Counted from the first letter of the stretch, positions 53,564 through 62,857 are shown. The stretch: DNA of 64,000 nucleotides from an uncultured Methanoregula sp. (GCF_963667735.1 NZ_OY763919.1:2109539-2173538); one strand, 5' to 3'. Notes: a model not told the origin generated them from the sequence alone. Numbers and translations are program-made.

Positions 53564-53820
53564 TTGTACAATATCTCCAGGACTTTCCGGATAACGATGA
53601 TGCCGAAGACAACAATGCCGGCTGCTACAACATATTTGATATAGCGCAGGTACGGGGGAAGCGAGAACCGGGTGTCCGCAAGCTCAACGATGACGAGAAG
53701 ACCGATCAGCCAGAGCACAAAAAAAATTTCCAGGTCGATCCGGTATGCAAGCACCATAAAGAGGCTGATGACGATGAGCCAGATGGTAATTATCGTGATT
53801 GCAAGGTTCTTCTTCTTCAC
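53560..53820 (-). CDS. Small membrane protein, first gene of the MoxR operon
   Basis: 86 residues with three hydrophobic helices (ITIITIWLIVISLFMVLAY, IFFVLWLIGLLVIVEL, YVVAAGIVVFGIIVIRKVL). It overlaps the start of the next gene by four bases. AT-rich DNA upstream (53830-53900) probably carries the operon promoter. No known domain. Confidence 0.6.
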   Translation of the reverse strand: MKKKNLAITIITIWLIVISLFMVLAYRIDLEIFFVLWLIGLLVIVELADTRFSLPPYLRYIKYVVAAGIVVFGIIVIRKVLEILYK

Positions 53821-53988
53821 GCAGATTCCGCTTAATTAATTGGAATCCTGTCTATAGGTAATTTTCTTTTTTTTATATACGGGCCTGATGCAACTTTTTT
53901 TATACAATCCCCTGCGGGGTATACCGGATGTACCTGCGCATTCGGAATACCTTCCCCGGTCGTACGCTCTTCCTGTTTCGTACCGGCT

Positions 53989-54768
53989 TTACGACCTGCG
54001 GATAAAGACTATCAGCAGGCCGGCAAGAATTACTGCCAGCCCGGCGCTGGCCGGATAGAAGATATCCCGGATCCCGCCAGGAATGGCAAAGGGCGATCTC
54101 TGCGACTGCAGCTGTTCCATCATATCCGGATCCCGGGGGAACCTGCTCCGGAATGCATCTACTGCCGGGGAGAGATTGACCGAGACGAGCAGCGATCCAT
54201 TGCTGTCGTCAACCAGGTCCACGGAGTGGATGTCCTTATGGTATGGAATGATGAGCGGCAGGTCGATGTCGTCGCCCGTCATGCCTGTTTCAAGAGCCGG
54301 GTCTTCTGTCATCTCGTGATGTTTCAGTTCATTCCGGAAGCCGTACTGTTCGAGCTGAATTCGCGGATCCCAGACCTTGTAAGACATGAGCGCTGAACCA
54401 TTGTGCGCTCTTATCGTGACCGTGAAATTCCCGTTCTGGTACCCGGGATTGGGGGGAGGGCCATAGCGGATATCAGCCGATTCCAGAAATGCGTGATCTT
54501 CGCCTATTCCAAGGAGGATTATGAAGATCTTGCACATGTCGTCGTCAGAATGGGTAAGATTGCCGTGGGAATGAGCTGCATGGGCATCTTCTATTAAGGT
54601 GTTCCAGGTTTCCGTGCTGTTTTGCGCAGGGGGGGCCGGGGTCTCCGTGACCATGACGTGCGGGGAATCCTGTTCCATATCCATGGTGTGGGCGGTTGAA
54701 AACCCGCAAGCAATGCAGAGGAAACAAAGGACACCTGCGAGAATGGCACGGTCTCTCATAGGTTCCAC
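53989..54768 (-). CDS. Secreted ectodomain protein with C-terminal anchor, protease companion
   Basis: 259 residues. A signal peptide (AILAGVLCFLCIACGFSTAHT) precedes an extracellular beta-rich domain, and a terminal helix (FYPASAGLAVILAGLLIVFI) ends the protein with a short RRS tail. The pattern ESADIRYGPPPNPGYQNGNFTVTIRAHNG and PLIIPYHKDIHSVDLVDDSNGSLLVSVNLSPAVDAF parallels the ectodomain of the TM-receiver protein at 44231. It is translationally coupled to the metalloprotease gene upstream (13-base overlap). There is no cytoplasmic signalling domain here. Confidence 0.72.
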   Translation of the reverse strand: MEPMRDRAILAGVLCFLCIACGFSTAHTMDMEQDSPHVMVTETPAPPAQNSTETWNTLIEDAHAAHSHGNLTHSDDDMCKIFIILLGIGEDHAFLESADIRYGPPPNPGYQNGNFTVTIRAHNGSALMSYKVWDPRIQLEQYGFRNELKHHEMTEDPALETGMTGDDIDLPLIIPYHKDIHSVDLVDDSNGSLLVSVNLSPAVDAFRSRFPRDPDMMEQLQSQRSPFAIPGGIRDIFYPASAGLAVILAGLLIVFIRRS

Positions 54769-55952
54769 CGGTTGATGTTATCCAGCATATAGTGGACGTG
54801 AAGGGTTGACGCATTTCCCAGTTTTCCCTTAATAATATAGGTGCCCATCATATCCGGTTCCGGGTCGATTCGCCAGTAACTTTTCAGGCATGCCGGGGAA
54901 GTCCCGCTTCTGGCTGCGGTCGAGATCTGGCGGCAGAATGCCGGATTCCAGTTGTTTTTCCTGGCTGCAAGGACGCAGTCGGACTGGCTGCTCCAGACAT
55001 TGGGATTGGGATCGTTCTGGGTATAGTAGGTTTCCCCGCAATAGGTGTCGATCAGGCCGAATATTGCATGCCCGGCCTCATGCATGAAGACCCAGCCGGA
55101 ATCGGCCGGGGCCTTGAACCAGGAATGGATCCCCGGTCCCATGCTGCTCGAGCAGCCGTTCGGCTCGCAGGGGGGGCCCAAATATACTCCTTTGTATGTG
55201 GGGTATACGATAACTGCCACATCGGTAAAGGGCGCTTCTTCCCAGAAATCCTCCGGAATGGTCCCGGCACAACCGGCAAAGGCATCGGCAAAGTCGCCCG
55301 GATCCGAATAATAATAAAAATTGAAACGCTTCGTGGCATCTTCCGGCAGGCAGGTCTGGTTCAGGGTCAGGGTATTCATGACCAGGATCCGTTTCTCGAT
55401 GAGCGTGTTCACATCATTGCGGAAATTCTCTTCATTTTTTGTATAGTAGTCCGTAGTTATCTTCTCTTTTTTCGTGCAGTCATACATGGTTTTTGAAGGA
55501 ACAAAGACAATGTCCATCCGTTCCTCAACAGGGCCGTGATTCCCGATGGGAATGATTTTTGCCGGGTGCAGTGCTATGACCGCTTCCTTATATTCGGGGA
55601 TATGGACGGTTGTTATGTTCTCCATATATCCCCGGTTCAGCGCCCGCAGGGTATGGTCTCCTGCGGAAAGGGAGGAAAGCACAAGGAGGCCTTCTTTTCC
55701 GGCAGTGTCCCCGGCATATCCTCCGTCAAGATAGATCCTTGTTCCGGGAATACCTGCGCCGGTGTCGATATTTTTGCAGCTAACAGCCAGGTTCGAGGTC
55801 ATGAGATCCCCCACCGGGTGCAGTCCTTCCGGAGCATCTGCCGTGGCAGCGGCTGCCGGGATAACCACAAGACTGAAGAGAATGAAAAGAAGGCAAAGAA
55901 CAATCCTAGAGCCGTTCCAAAAAACGGTATTCTGATCTGGAATGAGTTTCAC
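54756..55952 (-). CDS. Secreted HExxH metalloprotease, paralogue of 43113
   Basis: 398 residues. A signal helix (IVLCLLFILFSLVVIPAAAATA), a PEGA-like domain (RIYLDGGYAGDTAGKEGLLVL) and a catalytic domain with MHEAGHAIFGLIDTYCGETYYTQNDPNPNVWSS near residue 290. It shares the order, cysteines and motifs of the protein at 43113, including RFNFYYYSDPGDFADAFAGCAG. The shared Asp after HExxH would be the third zinc ligand. It is the first gene of a two-gene unit with the anchor protein at 53989. Confidence 0.8.
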   Translation of the reverse strand: MKLIPDQNTVFWNGSRIVLCLLFILFSLVVIPAAAATADAPEGLHPVGDLMTSNLAVSCKNIDTGAGIPGTRIYLDGGYAGDTAGKEGLLVLSSLSAGDHTLRALNRGYMENITTVHIPEYKEAVIALHPAKIIPIGNHGPVEERMDIVFVPSKTMYDCTKKEKITTDYYTKNEENFRNDVNTLIEKRILVMNTLTLNQTCLPEDATKRFNFYYYSDPGDFADAFAGCAGTIPEDFWEEAPFTDVAVIVYPTYKGVYLGPPCEPNGCSSSMGPGIHSWFKAPADSGWVFMHEAGHAIFGLIDTYCGETYYTQNDPNPNVWSSQSDCVLAARKNNWNPAFCRQISTAARSGTSPACLKSYWRIDPEPDMMGTYIIKGKLGNASTLHVHYMLDNINRWNL

Positions 55953-56529
55953 TGTAGTCCCCCGAAAAAATTTCCCTTTTCCCGCGTGTGTTATTGCGGA
56001 AAGCAGGGTCCGGTTATTTTATTAACGCGTTGATATCTCACAATTATATATATAAACCGCGCGATCTATCTGGCATTCACACTTGTTATGAAAAAGATTC
56101 TCTCCCAGCCGGTTTTACGGGATGTTTCGGATATGGGAAAACATGGTTGAGAGCCCGTGATGCACGAAGAAATGGCCTGCTGCCACATGATAACGATGAA
56201 GTAAGATACGATGAACAATCCGCCAGTGCATGGCGGGGTGTGCTCAGGCAATCCTTTCTTTTTTTGGTTTTTTTGCATCAGTCGGGTTTTTGTACGATGC
56301 TCGTGACAGGACATGCATTCCAGGTTCTTTTCTTCCCGTTACGGCATGGTCTTTACAATATGCTGATTCTGTGATCAAAGGCATATGACTGAATCCCGGG
56401 GGTTATTGTCAAATGATTTCCTGCGTTTTTTCAGGATCCTTCTTTTGAATGTTCTCCTGGCCGTTAACGTAATTCACTCCCCGACAAAAAAACACAACAA
56501 TTGAATAATATGAAACAGGATATAATTTT
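55953..56529. other. Intergenic region with strong AT box
   Basis: 577 bases between divergent genes. TTATATATATAAA at 56044-56056 is near-palindromic and could act as a TATA box in either direction: for the metalloprotease gene on minus (about 90 bases upstream of its start) or for a very short frame, ATG 56088 to a stop at 56150, on plus. I see no longer gene. Confidence 0.45.
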
Positions 56530-58431
56530 ATGGAAAAAATTCAGATTCAGTTCAAGGAATCTGACTATAAAGTCTATTACGAATATTGTGAACGCTATTA
56601 CCAGATTCACGATATCACCCGGAAAAAATCCATCCTGACCTTCCTGGATCTCTTCAGCAAAGGCGTTTTACCGGTCGGCGAGCAGGATATCTCCCAGGTC
56701 ATCCTCCTTTTAAACCAGAAGTGCGAGGAATTAAAGAAGACCACATATGATTCCCGCAGCAATGGCGACAGTGCGACAAACCTCCAGCTGGAATCTTGTG
56801 CAGATATCCTCCATTTCAGCAAAGACCTGGAGAAGATGTACCGGCTTTTTGTCAAGCAGGGCCTTGTTGCAAACTACCTGCTCATCATCGGTACCTTCTC
56901 CAAAGTTACCGAGAACGCGAAGAACTCCCCCATCAATGTGATGTACAATCTTGACAACGAGACGGTCGAGCAGCTGGCTGTTCCTCTTGTCGACCTGATA
57001 CGGAACCGGCTGGGAACCGATCGCGAGTGGCGCTCGGTCCTCCGCGAGCTCAACATCATCGCAGCCCGGTACAACCGGGTTGCAACCGGCCCGAAGTTCG
57101 ACCTGGACACCATCAAGCTCGTTGCCCCTGCAGTTGTCTACCATTTCAACAAGGATGTGAAGACGAGCGAGATCCTTGCAGCGGTTCCTTCCTATTTCGA
57201 TGAGTGCGAGCTCGATGAATTCGAGACTCTCCTCAACAAGACGTCAGTCTATCTCCAGGACGAGCTGGATGCCGATATCGACTGGGAAACCATTGCCGGA
57301 CCCCTCAAAGGTATTGCGGCAAAAGTGGAAGAGCAGCGGGAAGAATGGAACAAGGAACGCTCGAAACTTGCAGATCATTACACGCAGGAAGTTTCCGGCG
57401 ATGCGTCTGCTGGTGTAATCTCCCCGGCGTTCCCCGGTCTCTCCCGGGAAAAAGTACGGAAGGTCTTCGATATCGGCATGAGCCCGGAGGGAACGACCTT
57501 CGTGAACTCCCCGTTAACCGCAACCCCTGTTCCTGAAGCGGAACCGGCGAAATCCACGCTCGTTCCCTTAAAACCCTATATCCCGATGATCGTTGGTTTT
57601 GCCGTCATCGTGCTGTTCATCCTTGGAAGTGTCATCCTCTCGGGCGCCTGGAATCCTCTTGCAGGAAATACTACACAGAATGCCACCTATCCCAACGGGA
57701 CCGTAATTAAAGTAACCACTACAACGGCAAAACCGGGAACTACAACCGCCGCACCTGCTGCGACAACCGCAAAACCGGGTGCAACCACTGCTGCAGCTGC
57801 GGCTACAACCGCAAAACCAGCAACACCAATCAGTTATTCATCGGCAGAAATCGGTACCCACCTTCTTGAAATCGCATTTGGTCCCGACAATAACATCATC
57901 CAGAAACCCACAAAGGATCTCCTGGCCATTTCTTTCCGGGGAGCCAACAAGGACAGCGATATTGCGGTTGTCAAGAACTTTGTCGACCAGTTCAACAATT
58001 ATTCTACCACTACCAAATTCTCTACCAACATCGATACCAACAGCCAGTCAGCAGATATCACATTGAATTTCTTACCGGAATCTGCACTGCGCCAGCTGAA
58101 TGTTGATGATAAAACAATTATCGTTAAGGATCTTCAGACAGGGACGTACTATTTCGTCCGGACCAATACCAACACGTTTGGGACGTCTATCCAGGAGACC
58201 TACATAAATTCCGATCTGACCGGGAATGCCCGGGCCCGCTGGATCTTACGTGCCATTCTTTATAATCTGGGATTCAAGGGGGAGACCGCAAAATATTCTG
58301 ACAGCCTGTTTTACTCCGGTTCAACGGATGCCAAACAACCGAGTGCGATTGATCTCAAAGCCATACAGTTGATGTTCGGTAAAAAGGTTACCAATGGCAT
58401 GACGAAAACCAATATAAAAGACCTGTACTGA
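56530..58431 (+). CDS. Membrane protein with helical cytoplasmic part and degenerate DUF2927-like ectodomain
   Basis: 633 residues. Residues 1-300 are a soluble, mostly helical domain rich in acidic and basic residues. A membrane helix (YIPMIVGFAVIVLFILGSVILSGAW) lies near 350-372. A Thr/Ala/Lys/Pro linker with three TTAKP repeats (nt 57713-57828) leads to an extracellular domain from about 437. Its end (ARARWILRAILYNLGFKGE ... SLFYSG ... IDLKAIQLMFG ... GMTK) parallels DUF2927 or metzincin-like proteins, but the HExxH site is missing, so it is probably inactive as a protease. Function unknown. Confidence 0.72.
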   Translation: MEKIQIQFKESDYKVYYEYCERYYQIHDITRKKSILTFLDLFSKGVLPVGEQDISQVILLLNQKCEELKKTTYDSRSNGDSATNLQLESCADILHFSKDLEKMYRLFVKQGLVANYLLIIGTFSKVTENAKNSPINVMYNLDNETVEQLAVPLVDLIRNRLGTDREWRSVLRELNIIAARYNRVATGPKFDLDTIKLVAPAVVYHFNKDVKTSEILAAVPSYFDECELDEFETLLNKTSVYLQDELDADIDWETIAGPLKGIAAKVEEQREEWNKERSKLADHYTQEVSGDASAGVISPAFPGLSREKVRKVFDIGMSPEGTTFVNSPLTATPVPEAEPAKSTLVPLKPYIPMIVGFAVIVLFILGSVILSGAWNPLAGNTTQNATYPNGTVIKVTTTTAKPGTTTAAPAATTAKPGATTAAAAATTAKPATPISYSSAEIGTHLLEIAFGPDNNIIQKPTKDLLAISFRGANKDSDIAVVKNFVDQFNNYSTTTKFSTNIDTNSQSADITLNFLPESALRQLNVDDKTIIVKDLQTGTYYFVRTNTNTFGTSIQETYINSDLTGNARARWILRAILYNLGFKGETAKYSDSLFYSGSTDAKQPSAIDLKAIQLMFGKKVTNGMTKTNIKDLY

Positions 58432-58432
58432 T

Positions 58433-58448
58433 TTCTTCTCTTTTTTTA
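58433..58448 (+). terminator. T-rich terminator after the 56530 gene
   Basis: TTTCTTCTCTTTTTTT immediately follows the stop codon. Confidence 0.45.
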
Positions 58449-58516
58449 CTAGATCTTGACTTCTTTTCCTGTATTCGTAAGAGTTTTTTTTTCAGCAGGA
58501 TTGAAAAAGAAGAAAA

Positions 58517-59215
58517 TTATCCTTTTTGAATGTCTCTCTGCCAGCGCCAGAGCAGCCATGCAGCCAGAGCAAAAATAATTCCTCCGATGATCACCTCTTC
58601 CGGCCTGCTCCACCCGATCCAGGGTATTTTGTGCTGTCCGATTCCCCATCCAATCAGGATTCCTGAGATGGCACAGAGCAGGATGGCGGATGCTGTGAAG
58701 ACGAGAGCAGAGGATTTTTTATTCATTGCAATAAATTCTGCAAAATAATGGTAGAAAATGGCTATGAGAACAATGCCGGTAATGATGAATGCAAGCCCGA
58801 GATCAAACGAGTTCTGGATCTCTCCCGCTAGCAACACCCAGATATAATTGTCAGCCAGGCCCCCTTTGAATGGTCCCAGGAACGGGTAATACCAGTTCGA
58901 AGGCATGATCCACATCATATCGAGAACCTGGTGGGAGAATAGGCCGATGCCAAGCGCAAGAACGGACGGGTCCTGCATCCGTTTCCAGAAAAAAATGCCG
59001 AGTGCCAGGATAATGATTGCGATCAACAGGGTATGGGTGAAGATGCGGCCGTCGCCGATTGTTGTGGGAAAGATGACGAGCCCCAGGGGCTTGTCGATAA
59101 GATCCGGAAGTATTGAGCCGATAGCACACGGCAGGACCCAGCGGCGATCGTTAAGGAGATCCGCGATAAGGAACCCGATGATGATGCCGGTGAGCAGGTG
59201 GAAGAAGAAGAACAT
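58517..59215 (-). CDS. YdjM-type membrane metal-dependent hydrolase
   Basis: 232 residues, about six helices. The conserved core is LLTGIIIGFLIADLLNDR, ILPDLIDKPLGLVIF, FTHTLL and SHQVLDMMW, a pattern of His/Asp residues in membrane loops found in the DUF457/YdjM family (predicted metal-dependent hydrolases). The ending is a short basic tail. Substrate unknown. It is convergent with the gene at 56530. Confidence 0.8.
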   Translation of the reverse strand: MFFFFHLLTGIIIGFLIADLLNDRRWVLPCAIGSILPDLIDKPLGLVIFPTTIGDGRIFTHTLLIAIIILALGIFFWKRMQDPSVLALGIGLFSHQVLDMMWIMPSNWYYPFLGPFKGGLADNYIWVLLAGEIQNSFDLGLAFIITGIVLIAIFYHYFAEFIAMNKKSSALVFTASAILLCAISGILIGWGIGQHKIPWIGWSRPEEVIIGGIIFALAAWLLWRWQRDIQKG

Positions 59216-59524
59216 GGGCTAACCTGAACTGTATGCTATTGCTCTGTTAAAAATGATCCGGGTATTTCCGGTTTTACCTCCATCTTTTCTGCTCTCCTGA
59301 TTTTCTTTGCAGTAACTCCCTGCGCCTGCCGTATCATTTATACAATTTTTCCCATGCCCTGGCCGGAATATCATGTCACTTCCCCACCGGGAAATCCTGA
59401 GTACATCGGCATTCTGGTAAAAATCCGATTATGGTTTGCCGGAAAGAAACCCTTATCAAATAGAACGATTATTATAAAATACAAAATTTACCGTCAAGTA
59501 TATTCTTTCTTCGTGGGTTTCACC

Positions 59525-60085
59525 ATGATACCGCAACCACTCAAGGAAAATTCCACTCCCCTCCGGAGAATCGATTCCACCATCATAGGTCTCCCTTCGG
59601 CAAACGCCCTCCGCCAGGATCAGTTCCCGGGTGTCCGGATGGGATCGGATCCGGCAATCGGGGAGCACTGTATCATCTTCGGGAATGTCTTTATCGGCAA
59701 CCGGTTCCGGTGCGGCACGGAAGTTCTCATCCGGGACAATGTTTCGATTGGCGATAATGTCACGATAAACAACCGGTCCTGTATCGATACCAATGTGACG
59801 ATCGCAAACGATGTCACGATTGGGGAGGAAGTCTGGATCCCGGCTTTGACAACAATCGGGAACTTTGTTGTCATAAACAACGGGGTCCGGTTTATCGATC
59901 TTCCGGCACCTGCCAAAAAAACCGCCCGGAAATCCCGTGGGGTCCTCCTTGGAGATAACTGCATTATCGGGGAGGGCGCGATCATCGGACCGGGCGTCTG
60001 CATCGGGGCCGGGGCTCAGGTAGAACCGGACGAGCAGGTATTCGAGGATGTACCTTCAGCCGTTGTTTCAAAGAAACCTGCCTGA
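59525..60085 (+). CDS. Left-handed beta-helix acyltransferase (hexapeptide repeats)
   Basis: About 186 residues from ATG 59525. At least seven hexapeptide turns are visible ([IV]G-x4 repeats: VFIGNRFRCGTEVLIRDNVSIGDNVTINNRSCIDTNVTIANDVTIGEEVWIP, then IIGEGAIIGPGVCIGAGAQV). It is similar to sugar O- or N-acetyltransferases. The open frame extends upstream to 59354, but a TATA box around 59472-59485 argues for the ATG at 59525. It may act on envelope sugars together with the epimerase downstream. Confidence 0.8.
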   Translation: MIPQPLKENSTPLRRIDSTIIGLPSANALRQDQFPGVRMGSDPAIGEHCIIFGNVFIGNRFRCGTEVLIRDNVSIGDNVTINNRSCIDTNVTIANDVTIGEEVWIPALTTIGNFVVINNGVRFIDLPAPAKKTARKSRGVLLGDNCIIGEGAIIGPGVCIGAGAQVEPDEQVFEDVPSAVVSKKPA

Positions 60086-60253
60086 TGTATTTTTTTTAAT
60101 ATTGATTCGATCTCACGCTCTGCGGTTCTTCATCAGGACGCAGGTTGTGGCTTCTATCGGTATTACGGTATATATCGGTTGAGGATAATATACTACCTAG
60201 GTGCAGTGCAATGCAGGCATTGTATTTAAGAACTCTATTCCTGGAATGATACC

Positions 60254-61186
60254 ATGAAATACATTGTTACCGGCGGGGCAGGATTTATCGGATCTCATAT
60301 TGTCGAAGAACTCGTGCACCGGCAGCACGAAGTGGTAATCCTGGATAACCTGTTCTCGGGAAACCAAAAAAATATCAAAGATTTCGTGTCGCAGCCCCAT
60401 GTTGAATTTATCCGGGGAAGTATCACCAGTCCGGATCTGCTCAAAGAAACATTTCGCGGAGCGGATGGAGTCTTCCATATGGGAGCAATCGCGTCGGTAC
60501 CCCGGTCGGTAGCCGATCCAAAGGAATCCCATGAGGTCAACCTGACCGGGACCCTCAATGTCCTGACCGCAGCAAAGGAGTGCGGGGTAAAAAAAGTGAT
60601 CCTTGCATCCTCAGCGGCAGTATATGGAGAGAACCCGGCCCTTCCCAAAACCGAATCCATGAAACCCGAGACAATCTCCCCGTACGCCGTGACCAAGATT
60701 GCCGGCGAACAATACTGCGAAGTCTTCTCCCGGCTCTATGGGGTAAAGTCCGTATCGTTGCGGTACTTCAATGTCTTTGGGCCACGGCAGGATCCAACCT
60801 CTCCGTATTCCGGCGTCATCAGCCGGTTCATCAAAAATATTCTCAGTAACCAGCCGATTGAAATTTACGGCGATGGGAAACAGACCCGGGACTATATCTT
60901 TGTCAAGGATGTTGCAGAGGCCAATCTCCGGGCAATGGAGAGTAGTGCCGAAGGATCGTTCAACATTGCCTGCGGGAGATGCATCAACCTCATAGAGCTT
61001 GCCCGCGAGATCATGGAAATTACCAGAACAACCGTTCCCCTAACATTCAAACCCCCGCGGGAAGGGGATATCCGCAACTCGCTCGCAGATATTTCCCGGG
61101 CACGGGAAGCCTTCGGTTTTGCTCCCCAATACTCGGTACGGGCGGGCCTGGAAGAGACCGTTGCATGGTACCGGACCCAGGAATAA
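60254..61186 (+). CDS. NAD-dependent sugar nucleotide epimerase (GalE-like)
   Basis: 310 residues, extended short-chain dehydrogenase fold: nucleotide site VTGGAGFIGSHIVEEL, catalytic SSAAVYGENPALPKTE and YAVTKIAGEQYCEVF (YxxxK), then RYFNVFGPRQDP and GDGKQTRDYIFVKDVAEANL. It interconverts UDP-sugars, for example UDP-glucose/galactose or glucuronate/galacturonate; the exact substrate is not readable. An AT-rich promoter lies upstream of 60200. Confidence 0.9.
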   Translation: MKYIVTGGAGFIGSHIVEELVHRQHEVVILDNLFSGNQKNIKDFVSQPHVEFIRGSITSPDLLKETFRGADGVFHMGAIASVPRSVADPKESHEVNLTGTLNVLTAAKECGVKKVILASSAAVYGENPALPKTESMKPETISPYAVTKIAGEQYCEVFSRLYGVKSVSLRYFNVFGPRQDPTSPYSGVISRFIKNILSNQPIEIYGDGKQTRDYIFVKDVAEANLRAMESSAEGSFNIACGRCINLIELAREIMEITRTTVPLTFKPPREGDIRNSLADISRAREAFGFAPQYSVRAGLEETVAWYRTQE

Positions 61187-61468
61187 CCAGACCGTCTCTT
61201 TTTGCAGGGACCGGCGGATTATTCCGGATCTTTTGTTATTTCTCTGACACTGTCAAAATTCTCATTTTATCAGGAATGGGGCCTGAATGCCAAACCTCCG
61301 GTTAAGAAATGTCAATGCCCAGCGCAGTTTTTTATGAGCGGATCACTGCGGTTTGTATCGTTCCCGAACCCGTCGTTATCATGTACCGGGAGGTGCTCCG
61401 GTAACGGAGCTCCGAAAAGGCAACGGTTTCAACCCTCGTCTCTTTCAGGCGATTCCTGTCAAAAAATA
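61187..61468. other. Intergenic DNA
   Basis: About 280 bases between the epimerase gene and the broken gene. No gene or strong repeat is seen. Confidence 0.4.
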
Positions 61469-61872
61469 TTATGCGACGGTCAGTGCATTGATGAGCTGTG
61501 GATTTTCAACCGGATCTATTGTTTCCGGAAGAATTCGGTACCGGTGCCATGTCCGGTCCGGCCCCCGCACCCAGAGTTCCTTTGCAAGTTTTGCCATGAT
61601 TGCAGCTTCCCGCAATTCCTGGATCTGCCGGGCAGAGGTCCGCAGGATCTGTTCCGGCCGGAAATCCGCATACTTCAGTCTCCGGACCCGGGCGAGCGTA
61701 GTTTCCCCTTATTGTGGAATGCGAAATCGTACGGGAGTTTTTTCTTGGTCTCAAGGCCGATCAGCATGAATCCCCATGCAGTAGCTTTTCTCTTTGCCTC
61801 GCCGATCGCAACGAGCGGTTTTATTCCCCGGGTCAAACGGCATTCCCCCGTTTTGTTAAGAATTTTTTTCAC
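61469..61872 (-). pseudogene. Frameshifted paralogue of the gene at 61949
   Basis: Read on minus, the first part (from ATG 61872) gives IGEAKRKATAWGFMLIGLETKKKLPYDFAFHNKGK, then the frame is lost at a run of four C (61705-61708 on +). Adding one base restores TTLARVRRLKYADFRPEQILRTSARQIQELREAA and KELWVRGPDRTWHRYRILPETIDPVE, ending at TAA 61469-61471. Both parts align with the intact neighbour (AIREAKRRAAIWGF ... LPYDLMAIKDG ... VRRV ... FELWVRGYARAFFRYRVLPDTIEEIG). It is either a disabled copy or a sequencing error in a homopolymer. Confidence 0.72.
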
Positions 61873-61948
61873 CAGCCGGGTTCGCTTGTGAGGCCCGGTT
61901 TTTCCTCATTGACCGTAAAAAGAAAAAAGGAAATGGCTGCCTGTTTAC

Positions 61949-62584
61949 CTATGACGTATCTCCGGCAATTGTCTCATCAGCAGTATCCGGCTGCGTTGTA
62001 TTCATCATGGTCTCTTCAAGGGCCTTCTTCCCCTTCCGGGTTTCCGGCTCCAGTACCATGCCAATCTCTTCTATCGTATCCGGAAGGACACGATACCGGA
62101 AGAATGCTCTCGCATATCCGCGTACCCAGAGTTCGAAACAGAGCCCCTGCTGCGGCCTCATTGCCCGGAACGCAGCAATCTCGTTCCGGCATCTCTGCAG
62201 GATCATCCTCTCGTTGAACCAGGATGCATTGACGCGCCGGACGCAGATGAAACTGGTAATTCCATCCTTTATTGCCATGAGATCGTAAGGAAGCGGATCT
62301 CCGGACATAACATCCGCAACAGAGAATCCCCATATCGCTGCACGTCTCTTTGCCTCCCGGATCGCTGCGAGCGGCTTCTTTCTCCGGGCAGGAACCGGAT
62401 CCTGCGATGCAGCCAGGGGTTTTCCAGCCGGTTCCGTGGTTGTTGTTTGTTCTTTTCGCGTTGAATCGGACCTGCAGCCATTGCATACCGCTGCGTGTCC
62501 CAAACCGGAGACCGGCGATCCAGCGTTCCTGCATGAATCGTCGATCTTCCTGTTCATTTCGTTTTGTTCCAGTTCTTTGTGCAT
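61949..62584 (-). CDS. Hypothetical protein with degenerate nuclease-like core
   Basis: 211 residues from ATG 62584; an ATG at 62734 lies too near the likely TATA box. The C-terminal core AIREAKRRAAIWGF, LPYDLMAIKDGITSFICVRRV and FELWVRGYARAFFRYRVLPDTIEEI has the beta-strand layout of archaeal PD-(D/E)xK nucleases (Asp in YDLMA, but ICVRR where E/Q-x-K is usual). This is inference. The N-terminal part is low-complexity with a CNGC. A frameshifted paralogue lies directly downstream on the same strand. Confidence 0.6.
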   Translation of the reverse strand: MHKELEQNEMNRKIDDSCRNAGSPVSGLGHAAVCNGCRSDSTRKEQTTTTEPAGKPLAASQDPVPARRKKPLAAIREAKRRAAIWGFSVADVMSGDPLPYDLMAIKDGITSFICVRRVNASWFNERMILQRCRNEIAAFRAMRPQQGLCFELWVRGYARAFFRYRVLPDTIEEIGMVLEPETRKGKKALEETMMNTTQPDTADETIAGDTS

Positions 62585-62846
62585 TTTTTTAATTCCTGCC
62601 GCACGCCGGGCGGGTTCGGATGGAACGCGAGAGCGTACGCTATCCGCAGTTAATCGTGAGGATGAGCCTTTCGGTTCCACCCGGCCCGTTTCCTTTGGCC
62701 GTGCGGCACACAGGTATTGGTATGGATATATCATATGCCTTTATTATAAAATTTAAAAATGGTAAAACCGGGGACTTTCTGCGGGTTTCATGAGAAACGG
62801 GATGATATTCTCGTGATTCCGGAGGGAACAAAAAATGTACTGTTTT

Positions 62847-62856
62847 CATATACAAA
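62847..62856 (+). promoter_or_regulatory. TATA box of the vapBC operon
   Basis: CATATACAAA, about 25 bases before ATG 62875, which suggests a leaderless transcript. Confidence 0.4.
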
Positions 62857-62857
62857 A

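Noticed and set aside
56088..56150. 20-codon leader peptide after the TATA-like box
   Set aside because: Too short to support without transcript data; the AT box may serve the opposite strand.
57713..57828. Possible tandem DNA repeat
   Set aside because: It is an imperfect Thr/Ala/Lys/Pro linker within a coding region; units vary in length and sequence.
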